From: Morchella semilibera
Lineage: Eukaryota; Ascomycota; Pezizomycetes; Pezizales; Morchellaceae
Direction of reading: 5' to 3'
Length of the DNA: 64,000 nucleotides
Assembly: GCA_009192285.1 (NCBI GenBank)
Contig: WBVU01000017.1
Coordinates: 186,001 to 250,000, forward strand
Below, piece after piece: positions 58,416-64,000 of the stretch. The notes below the pieces were generated by a model. It had not been told where the DNA came from. It ran no database searches and saw only the letters and a program-made list of their open reading frames with translations. The position numbers were made by a program, and so were the translations under genes. Numbering within the stretch: the stretch's first letter is position 1; each line of letters opens with the position of its first letter.

Positions 58416-61255
58416 ATGGCACCCAATCCTAGTATAGGAGATGCTCCCATGCTTTTTCTTCCAGAGAACTATAGTGAGGGACAACCGGGAAATGTGTTAA
58501 GCCATGCAGTGAATTCGCCGGAGCTCATAAGATCAAATGCTATGGCTATGGTCACGGATGCGCCGCTCAAAGATTCAACGCAACCCATGCCTGAATCGGA
58601 TGAGGATAGTCTTTTTAAAGAATTTTTAGTTGATGACCCCGGGGATCCTGACGCACTTGGCAGATCCAGGGGACGCATGGAAAGACCATTGGAAGTTGTC
58701 CCAGCTGCGACTATGCCAGTTGAAATCTTATCAGATGAAGTTACACCAGTATCAGGAATTCCGGGCGACCATGCTGACGATGTAGTGGAGACCGTTTTCG
58801 GGGTGGACAACCCTATAGATATCGCAAATTTCGAAAAAGCGCAGGAAGAACAATATCTCAGCATTTTGGCTTCCATTAAGCCATTGGAACAAATGATCGG
58901 GAGAGAGCCAGGTGAATTGTGCGCGGTATGCTTCCATGTGGGGCATGAACGATCCGATTTTCAAACTTGTCCTGTTGCCCGACTCAGATCGTTTTTCTCG
59001 GGTAGTTCTTTCTATGATAGCTTTCCTGAACTAATACAAGCCGTAAGTTCGATAAAGCAAGATCTGGGCTACACTTGCCAAGCTCTCTCATGGGCAATCA
59101 AGTATAAGGATCAAGGATATCTTGAGCAAATCGGGATATATAATACCGCACTCACTGATCTTCAAGCCCTGCTCCATGCTTGGAAGGCAACGGCCAGTAA
59201 GGAAACCTTTGCGTTTGGCAGGTTTGGAGATGTGGAAAGAGATATTTTGGTAATCCCACCTAGCCTTTTGGAAATTTATACACGATCTAATTTTTGTTGA
59301 AGAGTGCTGAGCCAGTCAATATCCAAATGCTTGAACCGGCCGATATCCCTATGGTTAGTACTGAAGGAGGACTATATCAGCAGAGGTTCAACCAACCCGA
59401 CGAAGCCGGTGACGTTCATCATCGGTCCCTGTCGGAAATTAAACAAATCCTTTCTGTTCCTCAGCTCGCCCCAGCAGACAGACTGAAACTTGAGATACTG
59501 GGTGCTCGCCCCAACACAATTTGTGCTGTTTGTTTGTATCGAGGACACGTTCAAAATTCGACAAAATTCTGCCCATTCAGGGTGGTAACCATCGCTCTGG
59601 ACAAGATGAAAACCCAAAGACGCAAAAGAAGAATCGAGGATGTTGCCAAACAAGTTGAACAATTGCAAAAATTAGTAGACGAGTTAGGTCCTGATTATGA
59701 TGGGATAAAGAGGATAATTGACCTTCTGGAAGATTGGCATGAAACTGTTGCAGATACTCTAAAGCGTAGGCAATACCTCTTAGGTACTATTTTATGGCTG
59801 TTAACTGTGTTTTTAGGGAAGGGAACAAAAATTGTAGAAAAGGCTCCGCGGGTCCCAGTGGGTTTTGTCGACCATGAAATGGCAAATACCTTCACATCTA
59901 TCCTCCAAGAAAGAGACCATAATGATCCACTTGGGCCATCAAGTTTCTCTAATTCGACTTCCACACACCTGACATTAAATTCCTGCAATGACTCCTCGGT
60001 AGTCGACTCTTCATTCGAGAATGGTGAACCGTTACTCTCCGCCCTTCCAAAGTCCACAAGACCACTAGATCCAGAAGATCTGAACCAACTATACAGCACC
60101 TTTGATGATTTGGAGGGAATACCGGATTTTTGTGACCAAGACTTTGCTGCATCGAGTCCTTCAAGATCATCGCCCAACGTGATGGATGATCTATCTACAT
60201 TTCAGGAAGAAATCCAAAAGAGCGTCTCCAAGGTAACAGCGACTCAAGTATTACCCAACACAGCTACCGTCAGCGCGCAAGAATTGGGAGATGTTTCTCA
60301 AGATTTTGAGCTTCCCCCTGAGATATTGTGGCGTTATAGGTGCACGCTAAGAATAATTGGTGTTCGGAAAGACAATCTTTGCAGAAGCTGCCTGCACTAT
60401 GGCCACGATCGCAGCAGTTTTGCTTGCCCTGCACAGCTAGTCTTCCAATCTATCCTCAAGAAGAATGATAGTCCACTGAGCGCAAGCTCCAGTGTTGATG
60501 ACCTAAAGGCTGCAATCAAATGGCAGAAAACCATTCCAAAGAATATGCAGGGTGACATTGAAGGAATCCAAAGTTTGATTGATCGATGGGAGGCAGCCGT
60601 GAAAAAATTCCGCGGAACAATGTTTGAAATATCAGTTGACGCCCCAGTACGCAAACGCCCTCGTCGCCGCTCTCCTGTTACCGAGAACCAGTCCGAAAAT
60701 GCCCAATCTTCTAAAGAGAATGCCGAAAGTAGTCCCCCACTTGTGCGGATGGGCTCTAAGGACCAACAAGCTGCTATACTTGCACCAATGCGGACGGCTT
60801 ATAATAGTCAACATATCAGCCCAAATTCACCCACACGAGAAACTTATGCAACTCAATACGCTGCTTCAGACCTTCCTTCTTCGCCTCCTCCCATCCAACG
60901 CTCCGTCCTAAAGAGCCACCCAGAACCCCAGAATCTTCCTACTCAAAACAAAAGTCATAAAGGGGGCACAAACCAGAATAAAGCCCGAAATAAACAGAAG
61001 ATTGGTCTTGGAAATGGCCCCCCTCGCCAACAGCAAGGGCTGCAAAGCCAGCAACTATCACCAGCTCCGGTGCATGCCGCCGTACCAGAGGGTGTTTTCT
61101 TTGATTACCATCGAATCCCGGGCCATTTGCTTCCTCCACTGATGGATTATGTTATTGAGGAGAGTGAACCAGGAAATGAAGACCGCCTTCTTGTCGACCA
61201 CCGCAAAATGCCTAAAAGCCTCTTTCTTAGCCTTCGTAGTTACCTCAGTAAATAA
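58416..61255 (+). CDS. Unknown protein with three CX2CX4HX6-7C motif domains
   Basis: Two exons, 58416..59249 and 59303..61255, are joined by a 53-nt intron (GTAATC donor, CTAAT branch point, GAAG acceptor). They close in frame at 928 aa. Three diverged copies of a domain of about 100 aa occur: C169-C172-H177-C185 (GELCAVCFHVGHERSDF), C352-C355-H360-C368 (TICAVCLYRGHVQNSTKFCP) and C638-C641-H646-C653 (NLCRSCLHYGHDRSSFACP). Each is preceded by a helix and a GxR turn and followed by helices ending in an I-x2-L-x2-W pattern (LTDLQALLHAW, IKRIIDLLEDW, IEGIQSLIDRW). A basic RKRPRRRSP follows copy three and could be a nuclear signal. The C-terminus repeats a short unit (DYHRIPGHLLPPL and DHRKMPKSLFLSL). 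The family is not recognised. The metal ligands suggest zinc binding; function is unknown. Confidence 0.75.
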
Positions 61256-61818
61256 AGACTCCTAGTCAGGTCCCGCTTACCGGCAGCCACTTAATACCCT
61301 CCGCCCCATAGCTAATATGCAAGGCAGAGAAGCCTTTTGAAACGATGCAAATGATTGCACTGGTAGGGCCAGTCCCAGATCACACAAATATTTGACACTA
61401 ATCCCAGAGATGAGAGGGGGAGTATTATATGTGTCGGTGTATATACCAGAACCGTTAGGCTCTTATTCATTGGTTGTTGTTATCTGTCTTGGTATTTCGT
61501 TTACCACTGTAAATATTCACGTAGTTAGTTAGTCAATAACATTCGAAGTTGGAAGCCAATGTAGGCCTACACGTCAGAGAAATTCGATTCACCAACTTAG
61601 CTTAATCTTCATAAGTTCTTACTCTTATGTCTTCCAATCCTAAATCTGTTCCAGTATTCTAGGACTTATGTTGCGGGTCCCTAAACTGGGCAGAGGAGCG
61701 TCGAGATATGCTTGGTGAAGAAGATTGCCTTGGCCACAAGTGTAAGTGCCGGCATCTACATGTACATGTAGTCTTGTATCCATCCCTACGCGCGTAGGGT
61801 GGCTCGATGTAGTTCTTG
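61256..61818. other. Spacer, no gene seen
   Basis: This is the 3' flank of the zinc-knuckle gene. It carries the overlapping double TACATGTACATGTA at 61757-61770. No gene recognised. Confidence 0.5.
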
Positions 61819-61900
61819 TAGAGCGGTGGTGAGCGATAAGTCCTCGAACTGAACGCCGCCAGAATACGCGTTTGCACCATCTGATCTGATGACTTATTAC
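61819..61900. mobile_element. Decayed second copy of the 26.9-kb MITE family
   Basis: Read against the reverse complement of the 26851-26953 element, this stretch matches in order: GAGCGGTGG, GATAAGTC, CGCCAGAATACGCGTTTGCA in the centre, then GATGACTTATTAC at the right. Several internal bases are missing and the right end is lost. The match in the unique centre, not only the TIR, shows common origin. Confidence 0.7.
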
Positions 61901-64000
61901 AAGAGAGAAACCGTGTATGCAACTAGCAGGTTATGACAGACCCTTCCTTACCCGGCTACTACTATAGCGCTAGGCTAGCGCAAAGCATGAATAAGAAAAG
62001 TGCTTCCAACGAAAGTCTGATTGCTAATACAAGCCCCTCTTCAAACATTCCATACACTAGTAGGACTCCTGTATCCCATTATTATCTAAAGGCTGGGAGA
62101 CCTTTGGGCGACAGGCTTTGGCACCTATATCCGAAATACCCGCTACTACTATCAGCCAGATAAGCAGAGATAAACAGATCGAGACTTGGACACGGTGACA
62201 ATCTCATCCACTAAACCTCCAAGGATGCCTGGAATAACGCTTAAATCTTTGATGCAACCGGATAAATGGAAATAATCGCATACCCGGGATTCGGAGCCTT
62301 TCTGTTGGCTACCTGAAGGAAACGATGATGGAGTGGCTATGGCAGTACTACAGAGAGGATACAGTGGGGGCCTCGGCATGTTCCCCGAAGGATGAGATTA
62401 CCAGAAAAGGTGTCTCTTCACTCTCAATGTTGATCCTGAAGTCCGCCCTGAAAACCCAACTGCCCAGAGCACTCTCGGGTCTCAAAGTTGCTCGAGCAGG
62501 CCCTTTCGAGTGATACTCTGTGATCTAATCTTCTCTAGAACACACGAGATATGAAATTCTTTCCGGTTACACGTATTATCAAAAACAATTCATGCCATTT
62601 ACGTGGCTAAGATTACTATACAACCAACCCGCCAGGTATGCAGACTTCCGACCATTCTCCCTCCCGACACCATGCGGTGCGTATTCGTATACTAACAAAG
62701 GATCAACTCAGCTAGTCTATATATGATAGACCGCCGAAGTGTCCGATCCCAAGGCCAAGCAAATACACAAACATGGCCGGTCCCGCCGAAATTTATTCCA
62801 ACTACGATCCCAGTAGGGGTCATAAGTGATCACTCGATTCCCCCGCGTAGGTCAAATATTCAGACCCCACAATCTGGTGGGACACCGCACATGAAGGTTT
62901 GGCCAGTCAGAACCCAACTACCGGTTCTGCTGTGTTTAAAGTCAGCGGGGATCATCATGCGAGGGGTATATGGTGCTACCTTGATAAACCGGCGTTTTAA
63001 TCAGTAAGGGGGGATCTGGTCAACGAATCGCAGATCATAATTACAGTAACCCCAGATTTATATCACATCAGCTCACACAAGAGATGAAGCCTTGCTGATG
63101 TGGTCCTTTGGTCATTGATTACAACGTTCTCCAATTTCCTTTTCATGGCGCAAACGGCCCTCGATAAAGGGTGACCAGCGGATTGCAGTAGTTTCAGGTC
63201 AATACCACGCAAACGAGGCAGATCTACATGCGCACGTTGGGGCTAGTGGCCTTAAGAAGCTCCGTGCATTTCCTGCGGTGACGTTGAGAGCGACATAAAT
63301 AAGATCCTGCAATTTGTAGGAGCAACAATGTCCGTCTTGTTAACTGGGTAGGCACATTCACAGCAGTTGAGGTTACCTACCTGATGCTGTGTGGATGAGA
63401 AGCCTGGTTGGCGGTACCTGACAAATAACAACCAGTCAACTATTGCTTGTCGGGTCGGTCGTAATAATTCGACCTTGATCCTAACCTTGAGCGGCTAAAG
63501 ACCGTTTTTTACTATTAGCGCCTCCCGCGAGCTGCTCGAGAAGAGAAGAGCATCGCTACCTTTTTCTTTCCCCAGTTAGAGTTCACTCTGTTGCACGCCA
63601 CCATACACCCCTGTAACCCGCTAGTGCAGTTAACCTGGTTCTGGGCAGGCTGTAGCTCCCCGCCGTCATTGGTTCTCGAGGCAGATTTCCAGTGCCGGTG
63701 GAACCGAACCCGACACACGAAACAATTGGCATTTCCCTGCAGTAGTGCGCGGGATAGGTTATTTTGTTTTGGCTATTGTCTACCTTAACCTTAAGGGAAC
63801 AGCTGAGAGGTGCATTCGTCTGAGTGGGAGCGAGATCTTCAGGAACGATTAACTTTAACACTTAGAATAGCTATCCAGATGCAAGCAAGATCTTGAATCA
63901 ACCGGGCAGAAAGAGGTTACCACCTACCTCTGGGGGGTTTAAGTTGCCACAAAAGAACGAAAGGGGTACTAGAGTATGTAGGTACATACGGTAGAATAAA
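61901..64000. other. Window end, about 2.1 kb, no gene recognised
   Basis: Only short open frames. Some stretches (62700-63500) look faintly protein-like in broken frames, but no family could be named, so nothing is called. Confidence 0.4.

Noticed and set aside
61901-64000. Faint protein-like stretches in broken frames at 62.7-63.5 kb
   Set aside because: No motif or family could be named and no splice model gave a continuous frame.

Overview
The window looks like nuclear DNA of a filamentous ascomycete (Pezizomycotina). The genes are split by short spliceosomal introns, mostly 45-77 nt with GTRNGT donors, CTRAY branch points and YAG acceptors. The gene set is typical of these fungi: a fungal rhodopsin-domain membrane protein, het-C, a DUF3433 membrane protein, AP-1 gamma-adaptin, a DGAT1-type acyltransferase and a cutinase. 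About fourteen credible genes in 64 kb, with long AT-rich spacers, is low density for an ascomycete and would suit a repeat-rich lineage such as Pezizomycetes. That placement is an inference.

Layout. 0-2.7 kb: no gene, with two foldback repeats. 2.7-4.2 kb: rhodopsin-domain protein (+). 4.2-10.2 kb: no recognised gene, but a degenerate tandem array of about 300-365 bp units with intron-like signals (about 7.4-9.5 kb) and a small inverted-repeat element. 10.2-13.2 kb: het-C (-). 13.2-17.6 kb: spacer with a decayed Ty3/gypsy-type fossil. 17.6-20.4 kb: DUF3433 protein (-). 20.4-27.3 kb: mostly empty, with one small membrane protein, one doubtful ORF and a 103-bp MITE. 27.3-29.0 kb: F-box protein (-), divergent from AP-1 gamma-adaptin (+, 29.6-32.3 kb). 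32.3-35.4 kb: no gene. 35.4-38.1 kb: PARP-type zinc finger/AT-hook protein (-), divergent from a PPR-like protein with a mitochondrial-type presequence (+, 39.2-42.2 kb). 44.0-45.9 kb: neurochondrin-like gene (-), sharing a 280-bp promoter with DEAD-box helicase RRP3 (+, 46.2-47.8 kb). 49.7-51.5 kb: DGAT1-like acyltransferase (+), convergent with a cutinase (-, 51.9-52.8 kb). 55.1-56.7 and 58.4-61.3 kb: two divergent genes of unknown function, both with CX2CX4HX6-7C zinc-knuckle-like motifs (one copy and three copies). 61.3-64 kb: no gene, with a second decayed copy of the 26.9-kb MITE.

The genes do not form a pathway. Most are housekeeping (vesicle coats, rRNA processing, lipid storage, mitochondrial RNA), mixed with accessory genes (het-C, cutinase, F-box, zinc-knuckle pair). 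The most unusual signals are the palindromic octamer TACATGTA, which I count 27 times, always outside inferred coding exons; the exon/intron-like degenerate array; and the triplicated zinc-knuckle protein with its divergent partner. Three host genes show single-base frame problems, two clearly in G/C homopolymers, which suggests assembly error rather than gene decay. Exon joins were worked out by eye from splice signals and frame closure and have no transcript support.
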